Positions 36,237 to 45,890 of a DNA stretch of 64,000 nt are shown piece after piece. Position numbers and translations under genes: made by a program. Origin of the DNA: Balneolaceae bacterium (lineage in GTDB: Bacteria; Bacteroidota; Rhodothermia; Balneolales; Balneolaceae); assembly GCA_007134695.1 (NCBI GenBank), contig SLKI01000008.1, forward strand, positions 62,001 to 126,000, in the 5' to 3' direction. Position 1 is the first letter of the stretch; each line of letters starts with the position of its first letter. The notes under the pieces are model-generated. The model was not told the origin of the DNA. It saw only the letters and a list, made by a program, of their open reading frames with translations, and made no database searches.

Positions 36237-36775
36237 TTGACCGTACAAAGAGTGAAGAACTGTTACAAGCCTGGATCGAAGGTGACAATTTAAGACACCA
36301 TTGCCATATGGTAGCTTCAGCAATGGAAGCTTACGCGAGAGAACTTGGTAAACCGGACGAAGAAGTAGACCTCTGGTGGACGGCCGGGTTACTACATGAT
36401 CTCGATTGGGAGAAACATCCGGAAGATCACCCGTCCGTTGCTGTTAGCAAAATACTACCGGAACAGGGATATCCGAAGGAGTTGATTCAGGCTGTGGAAG
36501 CTCATGCACCGGACCGAACAGGCCGGGAGCCCGAAAGTGAACTGGAGCGGTATCTGTTCGCCTGCGACGAACTATCCGGTTTTATGCATGCAGTATCTCT
36601 GGTTCGGCCAAACGGGTTCAAGGATATGAAAGTCAAATCGGTCAAAAAGAAACTGAAAGATCAGAGTTTTGCTGCCAATGTTCCCCGGGAGGATATTCGC
36701 AAAGGTGTTGAACTGATCGGGAAGGAGCTGAACGAACATATCCGGTTTCTGATCGATCAATTTTCCGATCTGTAG
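36233..36775 (+). CDS. HD-domain hydrolase
   Basis: A metal-dependent phosphohydrolase of the HD superfamily, 180 aa. Metal ligands: His22, His23 or His25 in RHHCHMVAS, His55-Asp56 in GLLHDLDWEKHPEDHP, and later His/Asp in VEAHAPDRTG. This set matches stand-alone HD proteins acting on nucleotides, though no substrate is known. It sits in an operon between the TM2 and mltG genes (4-bp overlap, 15-bp gap). Confidence 0.88.
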   Translation: MIDRTKSEELLQAWIEGDNLRHHCHMVASAMEAYARELGKPDEEVDLWWTAGLLHDLDWEKHPEDHPSVAVSKILPEQGYPKELIQAVEAHAPDRTGREPESELERYLFACDELSGFMHAVSLVRPNGFKDMKVKSVKKKLKDQSFAANVPREDIRKGVELIGKELNEHIRFLIDQFSDL

Positions 36776-36790
36776 AGAGGTTCAGTGTAG

Positions 36791-37876
36791 ATGGGCTGGT
36801 CGACTCATATCGCTCAAAACGACACTCTGCGGCTCGTTCTTTTTGGCCTTGCAGTCTTTTTGCTATTCTATCTGGCTCGAGACCTTAGGATCAATAACGC
36901 CGAGAGTATCATTGTTCCCGATGAGACAGTCCTCTTTCTGGATGAACCGACTGACCTGGATGGTTTGATCGGCCGATTTGCAGATCTTGAAACAGAGTTT
37001 GACGAATCTGAACTACGCTGGGCCTCTAATCTGCTCGGCTGGAGAAATTTCAATGCCGGCCGTTACGAAATTGGGGGAAACCATAGTTATGGAGAACTCC
37101 TCTCGAGGCTTGCTCTCGGCTTACAGGATCATACTCCGGTCATGATTCGCCCCGGTATCTCAATTGAACGCCTCTCTTCGGACCTTGGCCGTCAATTAAG
37201 GGCGGATTCCGCTCAATTTGCCGCAATATTCGCCGATACAAGCCAGCTGGTTCGTGATACCGGCCTGGAACCGATGGCGCTCTTTTCAAGAATGCTGCCC
37301 GATACTTACAATATCTTTTGGACGGCCGAACCTGCCAGGGTCATTTGGAGGATCTTACAGGAATTTGACCAGAGAGTTAGCCGGAACTACTCCGACCGGC
37401 TTGATGAGAGCAGATTTTCATTAGATGAGTATTTGATTCTTGCTTCTATTGTCGAATGGGAAGCCAGAGAGAGGGGGGAGAAACCGCGCATTGCCGGCCT
37501 TTATTTCAACCGGTTGCAACGAAATATGAGACTCCAGGCGGATCCTACGGTCATCTATGCACTTGGAGAGCACAGACGGTTACTATTTGAAGATTATCGG
37601 ATCGAACATCCCTACAATACATATCTGATCGATGGATTACCGCCCGGCCCGATCACAAATCCGGATATACATTCTATCCGGGCTGTACTGAATCCAGAAA
37701 GCCATAACTATCTCTATATGGTAGCCAGCCCTGAAGGAGGACATGTATTTACCGAAACGTTTGCAGAGCATCAGGTTGCCAGTGCCGAGTGGCGGCGCTG
37801 GATTCGAGAGCAGTACCGAATTCAACAACAGAGGATGAGAGAGATGTCGGAAATGGAGGCAGGAGACCGTCCCTGA
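36791..37876 (+). CDS. mltG: Endolytic murein transglycosylase MltG
   Basis: Cleaves nascent glycan strands and so sets their length, anchored in the inner membrane. The N-terminal membrane helix is at about residues 14-29 (LVLFGLAVFLLFYLA). The LysM-like part is followed by the YceG domain with catalytic Glu222 in ILASIVEWEARERGEKP, then FNRLQRNMRLQADPTVIYALG and GLPPGPITNPDIHSIRAVLNPE. The catalytic motif is normally SIVEKEA; the W for K change is next to the Glu and may be neutral. The length of 361 aa is normal. It is the last gene of the DUF2752-TM2-HD operon. Confidence 0.95.
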   Translation: MGWSTHIAQNDTLRLVLFGLAVFLLFYLARDLRINNAESIIVPDETVLFLDEPTDLDGLIGRFADLETEFDESELRWASNLLGWRNFNAGRYEIGGNHSYGELLSRLALGLQDHTPVMIRPGISIERLSSDLGRQLRADSAQFAAIFADTSQLVRDTGLEPMALFSRMLPDTYNIFWTAEPARVIWRILQEFDQRVSRNYSDRLDESRFSLDEYLILASIVEWEARERGEKPRIAGLYFNRLQRNMRLQADPTVIYALGEHRRLLFEDYRIEHPYNTYLIDGLPPGPITNPDIHSIRAVLNPESHNYLYMVASPEGGHVFTETFAEHQVASAEWRRWIREQYRIQQQRMREMSEMEAGDRP

Positions 37877-37895
37877 ACAAGTAGTATTGATGGGA

Positions 37896-39752
37896 TCAAT
37901 CTTCGATACTTTCGTCAGTCTCATCGGTCGTGGGACCGTATAACATCACTTCAGCTCTGTAGGTTAGCGGGATAACCTCCACCATCCGATTAATTTGCGA
38001 CTGTTCGAAATGGATCTGAATCGCTTCTCCCTGGAATAACGGGGCTTCCCGAATCATCCGAACAAGGTAATCAGGATTACCGGCCCTTTCCAGGGCATCG
38101 AGCAGAAAAGCGGCGGTGTCGTAACCAATCTTTGCAAAACGGTCAGGTTCAAACCCAAATCGTCTTTCAAAACCTGTCGAGAAGATATTTTCCCGTGTAT
38201 TGTCGAGCTGTAAACGACGGAGCCCATTTTGATCGTTCTGATCAGGAAAAACTTCAATCTCAGCTGCAGTTCTCTCGCCGCGAGTAACTGACTGATATGG
38301 CTGAGAATAGAAGATCGGGAAGTTTCGAAGCTGAGAGTCGGTATAACGTGCCTCTCTCCACTCCTCGGATCCCAAGACCAACAGATCGGTTTGCATCGCT
38401 TCCAGATCGGTCATGAGAAGCTGGATCAAAGTTGATGCCGCTTGGCCGGTGAATGGAGCATAAACACCGTCGATCGGTACATAACCCAGGGAATCGGCAA
38501 GTGTAGTATCTGTTGTAAAGATCTCCGTCACTTCTGAGATATCATATCCCATTTCAGCAAAATCTTTCTCAATATAGTGCTCGACATGCGCCCCCAGCCG
38601 TTCCACTTCATGCCGGAATGCCAATGCCGAAGAGCGTCCAAGTGTACCGGACTCTACCAGAATGGCAAGAGTATCCAGGCCGGCTTCTTCGACAGCAAAA
38701 CGGGCCATTCTCTCTCCATGTCTGGCAAATGTCGGGTTCACCTGGAAAGTATAGTTATGCCCAAGATTTATTTCATCGGAATTGGCCAGAGGCGTCAGCA
38801 TCGGAATCTCAAACGATTCGGCAAATCGGGACATCTCTGCCGCCTCCTCTGAATATAGCGGTCCGATCAATGCATCTACCCGTTCATTCCAGTAGAGCTG
38901 ATGGAAAATTCCCGGTATCGAATCGGGATCGGCATCTGTATTACCAAACCGCAACTCCACTTTACGGTCGGTATTTCGTTCGTTAAACCATTCAGCTGCC
39001 AGGACCATGCCAAAATAGAGGTTCCGGGTGATCTCAAACTGGGGGTGGTCACTGTCAAAAGAGGGGAGAGCCACTCCAACCCTGTAGATCATCCCTTCCG
39101 GGGCTCTGACAGAGTAGGGAATCGAATAAACGTAATTTTCCTTGGGCCCAAGCTGATTTCGCAACGATTCGACCGCTTGTTCCTCAATTTGCAATCCGGA
39201 GAGTTTTTCCAGTTCACTCAGCATTGCTTCGACCATTTCATAGTTTGTACGGCCGATTGCGGACCGAATAAGATCGTACCGAATCTGAATTTGGTTGGTA
39301 CTCCGAAACACTTGGTGCCTCTGCCTGTCGGAGAGATAATTCAGAATTTGATGATAAAAGTTGCGTGAAGAGCTGCGAATACCTGCACGGTCCGGGCCCG
39401 ACGCCAGATCAGAAAGGATTTGAAGAGAACGGGTTAGGTTGCCCTGATGAAACTCATTGATTGCCAATGAATAATACGCTTCACTTGATATTAAATCTGA
39501 TTGACTGTTTCGTGCCAGATTTAGAAAGTGACTGGATTTCAGGTACTCACCGAGTGCCAGGTAGTTCTTTCCGGTGAAAAGCAGTACGTCATCGGTCTGT
39601 TCCAGTTCCTGCAGCAATTCGAGTGAAGCTTCATACTCTTCATTTTCATACAGTGCTGCCGCATCATCCAGCGACTGTGCATCTACTGCAATCGGCAGTA
39701 AGAGTAAATAGCAAAAAAGGCTCAGATAAAGGGTTGGGAATTTTTTAGCCAT
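37896..39752 (-). CDS. Secreted periplasmic-binding-fold protein with N-terminal TPR (LppC/LpoA-like)
   Basis: An exported protein of about 618 aa with signal peptide MAKKFPTLYLSLFCYLLLLPIAVDAQ. It then has about 180 residues of TPR-like helices (YENEEYEASLELLQELEQTD and SEAYYSLAINEFHQGNLTRSLQIL), and a type I periplasmic-binding-fold domain to the C-terminus. The latter shows YRVGVALPSFDSDHPQFE, VDALIGPLYSEEAAEMSRFAESFEIPMLTPLANSDEI, and LGYVPIDGVYAPFTG. The arrangement recalls penicillin-binding-protein activators (LpoA), but the FCB-type role is uncertain. I take the ATG at 39750-39752; an earlier Met at 39785 would put 11 residues before the signal peptide. It follows guaA by 64 bp. Confidence 0.8.
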   Translation of the reverse strand: MAKKFPTLYLSLFCYLLLLPIAVDAQSLDDAAALYENEEYEASLELLQELEQTDDVLLFTGKNYLALGEYLKSSHFLNLARNSQSDLISSEAYYSLAINEFHQGNLTRSLQILSDLASGPDRAGIRSSSRNFYHQILNYLSDRQRHQVFRSTNQIQIRYDLIRSAIGRTNYEMVEAMLSELEKLSGLQIEEQAVESLRNQLGPKENYVYSIPYSVRAPEGMIYRVGVALPSFDSDHPQFEITRNLYFGMVLAAEWFNERNTDRKVELRFGNTDADPDSIPGIFHQLYWNERVDALIGPLYSEEAAEMSRFAESFEIPMLTPLANSDEINLGHNYTFQVNPTFARHGERMARFAVEEAGLDTLAILVESGTLGRSSALAFRHEVERLGAHVEHYIEKDFAEMGYDISEVTEIFTTDTTLADSLGYVPIDGVYAPFTGQAASTLIQLLMTDLEAMQTDLLVLGSEEWREARYTDSQLRNFPIFYSQPYQSVTRGERTAAEIEVFPDQNDQNGLRRLQLDNTRENIFSTGFERRFGFEPDRFAKIGYDTAAFLLDALERAGNPDYLVRMIREAPLFQGEAIQIHFEQSQINRMVEVIPLTYRAEVMLYGPTTDETDESIED

Positions 39753-39816
39753 GTTGAATGATAACGTCGTTACATCTACCATCATCTGTAACCTGAAGCT
39801 TCAAGGATTGTTTCGC

Positions 39817-41367
39817 TTATTCCCATTCGATCGTTGAAGGTGGTTTTGAGCTGATGTCATAGACGACCCGGTTAATGCCCTGAACTTCGTTGATGATCCG
39901 GTTGGAGACTCTCGCCAGAAAATCGTATGGGAGATGAGCCCAATCTGCTGTCATGCCATCTACACTTGTAACTGCCCTCAGGGCCGCACAGTTTTCATAC
40001 GTTCTCTCATCTCCCATCACTCCTACCGATTGGACCGGTAGAAGAACCACCAAAGCCTGCCAAACCTGATCATAGAGTCCATTTTCTCTAAGCTCCTGAA
40101 TAAAAATCTCATCTGCCTCTCTCAGCAGATCGAGTTTCTCTCTGCTCAGATCACCGAGAACCCGGATTCCCAGGCCGGGACCTGGAAAGGGGTGTCGTTT
40201 TATGAAATGATCCGGGATACCAAGCTCTCTGCCGACCGCTCTGACTTCATCTTTGAAAAGCTCTCTGACCGGTTCAATAAGTTCGAGTTTCATCGTTTCG
40301 GGAAGCCCTCCCACATTGTGGTGTGATTTGATCGTCGAAGATGGCCCTTTAAACGATACGCTTTCGATCACATCCGGATATAGGGTTCCCTGGGCAAGAA
40401 ATTTATAACTGGTATTGTCCTGAATCGATTCTTCAAATAGATCGATAAAGGTATTGCCAATAATTACACGTTTCTCTTCCGGGTCGGATACACCTTCAAG
40501 TCTTTCCAGAAATCTGTCAGCGGCATCAACTCCGCGGACAGGCAGTTCGAGAGTATCGGTGTAGGTTGTTAAAACCTTTTCAAATTCATTTTTTCGCAGA
40601 AGGCCGTTGTCAACAAATATACAAGTTAATTGATCGCCAATAGCCTTGTGAATCAATGTTGCAACTACAGTAGAGTCCACACCTCCGGAGAGGGCACACA
40701 GAACACGATTATCTCCGACCTTTTCCCTGATTGAACGGATTTCGGTTTCGATAAACGAAGCCGAAGTCCAGGTGCCGCGACAACCGCAGATCGATTTGAC
40801 AAAATTTTCAAAAATCAGGTCTCCATCGTGTGTGTGGACAACTTCGGGATGAAATTGCACTCCATAGACAGGCCTGGTTTTATGTTGAACTGCCGCAACC
40901 GGTGCGTTATCGGTATGGGCTATCACATCAAACTCTTCCGGCAAATTCATGATATGATCCCCATGGCTCATCCAGACCGTCGATTTGTCCTGCACTCCTT
41001 TCAGTAGATCGTCATCCCGGTCAATAGTGATGTGAGCACGTCCGAACTCCCGTTTACCAGCCTTTTCAACACTGCCCGGCAACATGGAGTGAGAGATAAT
41101 CTGAAGTCCGTAGCAGATCCCCAAAATCGGCAGGTCAAGCTGAAATAATTCCTGATTCAGCTGGGGGGCTTCATCGTCATAGACACTGAGAGGGCCTCCC
41201 GAGAGAATGATGCCGGAGGGAGGCAGATCGCTGAATTGATCAAGGTCGACGTTATAGGGATGAATCTCGCAGTAAACATGCAACTCCCGCACCCGGCGGG
41301 CAATCAGTTGCGTATATTGGGATCCAAAATCAAGGATCAAGATCCACTCTTCATGATGAGAATGCAT
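39817..41367 (-). CDS. guaA: GMP synthase (glutamine-hydrolysing)
   Basis: Converts XMP to GMP with glutamine and ATP. The glutaminase domain (about 1-195) has the nucleophile Cys85 in GICYGLQI, and His173 and Glu175 in QFHPE. The ATP-pyrophosphatase domain carries the P-loop SGGVDS (227-232). The dimerisation domain follows with [13 protein letters not shown] and the C-terminal PPSTIEWE. The 516-aa length is typical. It is encoded on the minus strand 84 bp after gcvH. Confidence 0.98.
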   Translation of the reverse strand: MHSHHEEWILILDFGSQYTQLIARRVRELHVYCEIHPYNVDLDQFSDLPPSGIILSGGPLSVYDDEAPQLNQELFQLDLPILGICYGLQIISHSMLPGSVEKAGKREFGRAHITIDRDDDLLKGVQDKSTVWMSHGDHIMNLPEEFDVIAHTDNAPVAAVQHKTRPVYGVQFHPEVVHTHDGDLIFENFVKSICGCRGTWTSASFIETEIRSIREKVGDNRVLCALSGGVDSTVVATLIHKAIGDQLTCIFVDNGLLRKNEFEKVLTTYTDTLELPVRGVDAADRFLERLEGVSDPEEKRVIIGNTFIDLFEESIQDNTSYKFLAQGTLYPDVIESVSFKGPSSTIKSHHNVGGLPETMKLELIEPVRELFKDEVRAVGRELGIPDHFIKRHPFPGPGLGIRVLGDLSREKLDLLREADEIFIQELRENGLYDQVWQALVVLLPVQSVGVMGDERTYENCAALRAVTSVDGMTADWAHLPYDFLARVSNRIINEVQGINRVVYDISSKPPSTIEWE

Positions 41368-41451
41368 ATAAGAATACCGTTTTAATTCATCAACAAACCG
41401 GAAGGAAATCGATACCCGAACTTCCGACCCGTCACTTTAGGGAATGGATCG

Positions 41452-41832
41452 TTAATCGATGATCTGCAGATATTCGTCTGATGAAAGCAGATTCTCGAGT
41501 TGAGATGCATCACTCATCTTCAGTTTAATCAGCCAGCCTTCACCATAGGGATCGTTGTTGACCAATTCCGGGTCGTCTTCAAGGCTTTCATTGATCTCGA
41601 CAATCTCACCGGCTACCGGAGCGTAAAGTTCCGAAACGGTTTTGACGGCTTCGACTGTACCAAAAACATCATCCTGATCAAACCCGGACCCCACTTCCTC
41701 AAGCTCAACGAAGACGATATCTCCAAGTTCACTTTGGGCAAAATCGGTTATACCCACCGTTACAGTTCCGTCACCATTGTCGCGAACCCATTCATGCTCC
41801 CGGGTATATTTCAGTTCTTCCGGATGTTTCAT
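41452..41832 (-). CDS. gcvH: Glycine cleavage system H protein
   Basis: A lipoyl carrier that shuttles the aminomethyl group between glycine decarboxylase and T/L proteins. The lipoylation Lys64 is in FGTVEAVKTVSELYAP, and the N-terminus is KYTREHEWVR. At 126 aa it is standard length. It is only 15 bp after accC and upstream of guaA; the other gcv genes are not in the window. In such genomes GcvH can also act as a lipoate relay, which its place in an acyl-CoA operon might fit. Confidence 0.96.
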   Translation of the reverse strand: MKHPEELKYTREHEWVRDNGDGTVTVGITDFAQSELGDIVFVELEEVGSGFDQDDVFGTVEAVKTVSELYAPVAGEIVEINESLEDDPELVNNDPYGEGWLIKLKMSDASQLENLLSSDEYLQIID

Positions 41833-41847
41833 AACACCAAATTGAAT

Positions 41848-43194
41848 TTATTCAGGTTTGTATTTGAACTTTGACTCCAGATAATGTGTATTGAAATTCC
41901 CGTTGATAAAATTCTCATCATCCATCAGCTGAAGATGGTAGGGGATCGTCGTATCAACTCCTTCAATAATAAACTCCTGAAGCGCTCTTTTCATTCGTGA
42001 GATCGCCTCCTTGCGGGTTGGTGCACTGACGATCAGCTTTCCGATCATAGAATCGTAGTGCGGAGGAATACGGTATCCTGCATATGCGTGAGTATCGACG
42101 CGGACACTGTGGCCGCCAGGCATATGGAATGCTGTGATTGTTCCGGCCGACGGCCGAAAGTTTTTTGCCGGACTCTCCGCGTTGATTCTGCACTCTATTG
42201 CATGACCGCGCATTTTCAGAGGTTTTTTCTTCAATTTTTCTCCGGCGGCAACACGAATCTGTTCCGCAACAAGATCACACCATGTAATCTCTTCTGTTAC
42301 CGGATGTTCTACCTGAATTCGGGTATTCATCTCCATGAAGTAGAAATTCCGGTCTTTGTCGACCAGAAATTCGATGGTACCGGCTCCTTCGTAATTGATC
42401 GCTTCACCGGCCTTTACGGCAGCCTGTCCCATCTCTTCCCGTAATTCCGCCGTCATGACAGGGGATGGAGCTTCTTCAAGGATTTTCTGGTTTCGGCGCT
42501 GGAGCGAACACTCTCTTTCTCCAAGGTGGATAACATTCCCGTGTTGATCACCTACAATCTGTATTTCTATATGACGCGGATCCTGAACAAACTTTTCGAT
42601 ATAGACGTCCGGGTTGTCAAAGGCTCCAGCCGCCTCACTTCTGCAGGTATCGAATGCCTGTTTGAGTTTCGACTCCTCATGAACGATTCTCATGCCTCGG
42701 CCGCCTCCTCCAGCAGAAGCCTTGATGATCACCGGATAGCCGATCTCATCACATATCGTTTTGGCTTCTTTAAACTCCCTTACAATTCCCTCCGAGCCGG
42801 GTACTACCGGTACACCGCTGTTGAGCATTGTGGCTTTGGCGGTAGCCTTATCGCCCATTTTGGAGATCATATCGGGAGAGGGACCGATAAACTTCAAGTC
42901 GTGTTCACTGCAGATTCGGGAAAATTCGGCGTTTTCCGAGAGAAATCCATAGCCGGGATGAATCGCTTCGGCATTGGTTATTTCAGCGGCGGCCATGATC
43001 GAAGGGATCTTCAGATAACTCTCCTTGCTGGACGGCGGTCCGATACATACAGCTTCATCGGCAAACTTCACATGAAGGCTGTCCTGGTCTGCAGTGGAGA
43101 AGACTGCAACGGTTTTGATACCCATCTCCTTGCAGGTTCTGATAACCCGCATGGCAATTTCACCCCGGTTGGCAATCAGAATTTTATTAAACAT
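41848..43194 (-). CDS. accC: Biotin carboxylase subunit of acetyl-CoA carboxylase
   Basis: Carboxylates biotin on AccB with ATP and bicarbonate, starting fatty-acid synthesis. ATP-grasp motifs: the Gly-rich loop [11 protein letters not shown] (about 160-170), [16 protein letters not shown] (about 202-217) and [16 protein letters not shown] (about 287-302, with the catalytic Glu and Arg). LLRNs seen: [19 protein letters not shown] at the start. Length 448 aa. It follows accB by 13 bp and precedes gcvH by 15 bp, so accB-accC-gcvH are surely one transcript. Confidence 0.97.
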   Translation of the reverse strand: MFNKILIANRGEIAMRVIRTCKEMGIKTVAVFSTADQDSLHVKFADEAVCIGPPSSKESYLKIPSIMAAAEITNAEAIHPGYGFLSENAEFSRICSEHDLKFIGPSPDMISKMGDKATAKATMLNSGVPVVPGSEGIVREFKEAKTICDEIGYPVIIKASAGGGGRGMRIVHEESKLKQAFDTCRSEAAGAFDNPDVYIEKFVQDPRHIEIQIVGDQHGNVIHLGERECSLQRRNQKILEEAPSPVMTAELREEMGQAAVKAGEAINYEGAGTIEFLVDKDRNFYFMEMNTRIQVEHPVTEEITWCDLVAEQIRVAAGEKLKKKPLKMRGHAIECRINAESPAKNFRPSAGTITAFHMPGGHSVRVDTHAYAGYRIPPHYDSMIGKLIVSAPTRKEAISRMKRALQEFIIEGVDTTIPYHLQLMDDENFINGNFNTHYLESKFKYKPE

Positions 43195-43207
43195 TCAACT
43201 GACTGAT

Positions 43208-43702
43208 TTAACCTTTTTTTATGATGAAGAGGGGTTGGTCAAATTCGACCGGCTGGGCATCCTCGACCAGTATTTTCTGAATAGTACCACCAAACTCCGC
43301 CTCGATCTCGTTCATTATTTTCATCGCTTCTACAATACAGAGCGTGTCGCCCTTTTCAACTTTGTCTCCGACCTCGACAAAAGGGTCTGATTCGGGTGAG
43401 GGGGCGCGGTAGAATGTACCGACAATGGGAGACTTGACCGTATCACCATCAACTGAGTCCTCTTGATCCGGCCCTGCAGAGGTATCGGCAGGAGAGTGAT
43501 CCGGTGAGTTTGCAGTGGAAGGCGGGGGTGCGGGTGCCGGCGATTGGGCAGGGATCTGGTAATGATATGCCGGAATTTCGCCGGGTGAGGCTGAAGCCTT
43601 CTTTTTTACGCTGATTTTAAAGTCTCCCTCTTCAATTGAGACTTCATCTACGTCGCTTTCGCTAATCAGGTCAAGTATGTTTTTAACAAGTTTTAAATCC
43701 AT
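43208..43702 (-). CDS. accB: Biotin carboxyl carrier protein of acetyl-CoA carboxylase
   Basis: The biotin carrier of acetyl-CoA carboxylase. N-terminal dimerisation segment, then a Pro/Ala/Ser-rich flexible linker (about 38-88), then the biotinyl domain with Lys128 in [14 protein letters not shown] and the preceding [13 protein letters not shown]. Length 164 aa is normal. It lies 7 bp after efp and 13 bp before accC. Confidence 0.96.
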   Translation of the reverse strand: MDLKLVKNILDLISESDVDEVSIEEGDFKISVKKKASASPGEIPAYHYQIPAQSPAPAPPPSTANSPDHSPADTSAGPDQEDSVDGDTVKSPIVGTFYRAPSPESDPFVEVGDKVEKGDTLCIVEAMKIMNEIEAEFGGTIQKILVEDAQPVEFDQPLFIIKKG

Positions 43703-43709
43703 GGATCGG

Positions 43710-44288
43710 TCAATTGGTCTTTACTCGTTCGATATATTCTCCGGTTCGGGTATCCACTTTAATCTCATCACCTTCGTTGACAAAGAGGGGCACCTGTATA
43801 ACCGCTCCGCTTGCGAGAGTAGCCGGTTTGCTGGCACCTCCCTGCGCTGTATCGCCGCGAATACCGGGTTCTGATTTTTCTACCCGGGTAGTAATGTGAT
43901 TGGCCGGCTCTGCATAAAGTACCTCTTCCAGTTCGGCATCTACAACCAGTGTGCAGGTATCACCTTCGCTGATAAACTCCGGTTTCCTCATTTTAGACTT
44001 TTCAAGCGGAAACTGTTCATAGGTTTCCTGGTTCATAAAGTGCCACAACCCGGTATCGGAATAGAGAAATTGAGCTGCACGGCGTTCGACACGAACTCCC
44101 TCGACTTTCTCACCGGATCGGAATGTCTTTTCAATATTCTTGTCGTTGGTGATTCCTTTCAGTTTGGTCCTTACAAAAGCTCCGCCCTTTCCGGGCTTGA
44201 CATGCTGGAACTCTACGATCGAATAGATCTCTCCGTCAATTCTGAGATTGACTCCGGGACGGAAGTCTGATGTATCGATTTTGGCCAT
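43710..44288 (-). CDS. efp: Elongation factor P
   Basis: Rescues ribosomes stalled at polyproline. Three OB-like domains over 192 aa; the tip loop [12 protein letters not shown] has Lys34 at the usual modification position. The modifying enzymes EpmA/EpmB are not in the window, so its modification state is unknown. It is the first gene of the efp-accB-accC-gcvH run. Confidence 0.97.
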   Translation of the reverse strand: MAKIDTSDFRPGVNLRIDGEIYSIVEFQHVKPGKGGAFVRTKLKGITNDKNIEKTFRSGEKVEGVRVERRAAQFLYSDTGLWHFMNQETYEQFPLEKSKMRKPEFISEGDTCTLVVDAELEEVLYAEPANHITTRVEKSEPGIRGDTAQGGASKPATLASGAVIQVPLFVNEGDEIKVDTRTGEYIERVKTN

Positions 44289-44384
44289 GATTTTAATCCT
44301 TTAAAAATTGGAACAGAAAATAGGGGTAGATCCGCTCGATAACAACTTCGAATCGACGGCAAGCGTTAAAAATCTTCCGCCGGT

Positions 44385-45758
44385 TCAGGCAAATAGTGTT
44401 CCAATTAGTTCATAGGCTGTAACCACCAGAACCAGTCCGATCAGGATCGGGCAGATATAACGGACAAAGAAGGTCCATACCGGCCAGAACCAATGTTCGT
44501 CAAGTCCTTCAAAGCCGCTTCGGATCTCATGTCGGGCATTCTCGGTCTTCCAGACATATCCCAGAAACAGACAGATCATTAAACCACCCAGCGGAAGTCC
44601 CAGATCACTGAAGACGTAATTGAGGATATCAATACCGCCGGTGTTAAAGGAGAGTATGATGGAAATGATAGTGACCGTTCCGCCGATCAGAAGAGCTGCC
44701 TTCTTTCTTGGCATTCTGTGCTCATCGATCGTGTAGGAAGTAGGAACCTCAAGTAGTGAAATCGAAGAGGTCAGTGCGGCGATGCTGAGCAGGAAGAAGA
44801 AGGTAGCACCGAAGATCAATCCGATCAGTCCTCCCATTTCGTGAAACAGTTCGGGCAACACCTGGAAGATAAGGGCTATTCCCGCTACAAGATTACCGTC
44901 ATCGTCGAAAATTACCATACCTTGTGATTGTGCGATGTAGATGGTCGGCATCACCAGCAATCCGGCCAGAAAAGCAATTCCTATATCAAACACAGTGACA
45001 TAACCGGCTGCTTCCGGGATGTTTTCCTTTTTACTCAGGTAGGATCCGTAGGTGATCAGAGCCCCCATTCCGAGAGACAGAGAGAAAAATGCCTGGCCCA
45101 GAGCCGCCAATATCAAATCGGGAGTGATGGCCGAGAAGTCGGGTACAAGATAGACTCTCAATCCTTCGCTGGCACCCGGCTGAAACAGAACATATCCTAT
45201 AAGTATCACGATAATTACAACCAGCATCGGCATCAGCATCCGGACCGCCCGTTCGATGCCGTCGCTGACTCCGCCGAGTATTATACTGATCGTCAAACCC
45301 ATGAAGATGATCGCCAGAATTGCATTCAGCCAACCGTTATCGGTATCGGCAATAAAGCTTGCCAGATCATACCATCCGGCATAAAAGAAGATCTGCTCAA
45401 AAAAGTAACTGATCGTCCAGCCTGCAATTACGATGTAGAAGGAGAGGATTGCGATTCCGCAAAGCACCATCCAGAATCCGACGATCGGAAAGAAACGGCT
45501 GTTACTCAGCGCCCGAAATGCTCCTACGGGATTTTTCTGTGAGCTGCGTCCCATCGACATCTCCGCCACCATCACCGGATACCCGATAATAAAGACCAGC
45601 AGCGCATAAATGAATAGAAACGCTGCACCTCCATTTTCGGCCATTACCGTTGGAAAGCGCCAGATGTTACCCAGGCCGACGGCGGAACCGGCAGCTGCCA
45701 GTATAAAGCCGAGTTTTGTGTTCCAGTTACCCCGTGCCGATGTATCGATAGCTGCCAA
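44385..45758 (-). CDS. Sodium-dependent transporter, NSS/SNF family (copy 2)
   Basis: A Na+-coupled LeuT-fold symporter of 457 aa with about 11 or 12 membrane segments. TM1 has LAAAGSAVGLGNIWRFPTVMAENGG (about 20-44), the standard Na+ site. The SLSLGMGALITYGSYLSKKE and SLLEVPTSYTIDEHRMPR segments match the bacterial NSS family (YhdH/MhsT group). It is shorter than and diverged from the 29769-31268 copy. Its gene follows the pullulanase gene by 132 bp on the same strand. The substrate is unknown. Confidence 0.94.
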   Translation of the reverse strand: MAAIDTSARGNWNTKLGFILAAAGSAVGLGNIWRFPTVMAENGGAAFLFIYALLVFIIGYPVMVAEMSMGRSSQKNPVGAFRALSNSRFFPIVGFWMVLCGIAILSFYIVIAGWTISYFFEQIFFYAGWYDLASFIADTDNGWLNAILAIIFMGLTISIILGGVSDGIERAVRMLMPMLVVIIVILIGYVLFQPGASEGLRVYLVPDFSAITPDLILAALGQAFFSLSLGMGALITYGSYLSKKENIPEAAGYVTVFDIGIAFLAGLLVMPTIYIAQSQGMVIFDDDGNLVAGIALIFQVLPELFHEMGGLIGLIFGATFFFLLSIAALTSSISLLEVPTSYTIDEHRMPRKKAALLIGGTVTIISIILSFNTGGIDILNYVFSDLGLPLGGLMICLFLGYVWKTENARHEIRSGFEGLDEHWFWPVWTFFVRYICPILIGLVLVVTAYELIGTLFA

Positions 45759-45890
45759 TTGTCTGAGGTTAGGTTAAGGATTGAACGATCATCGTGCCGG
45801 GAAATACGACACCTGATGCCGATATCGTGTTGACGTCTGCTTCAGGCCGGCAGTTCCCGGTAAAACCCGGGGTAAAATATTTTTATTACA

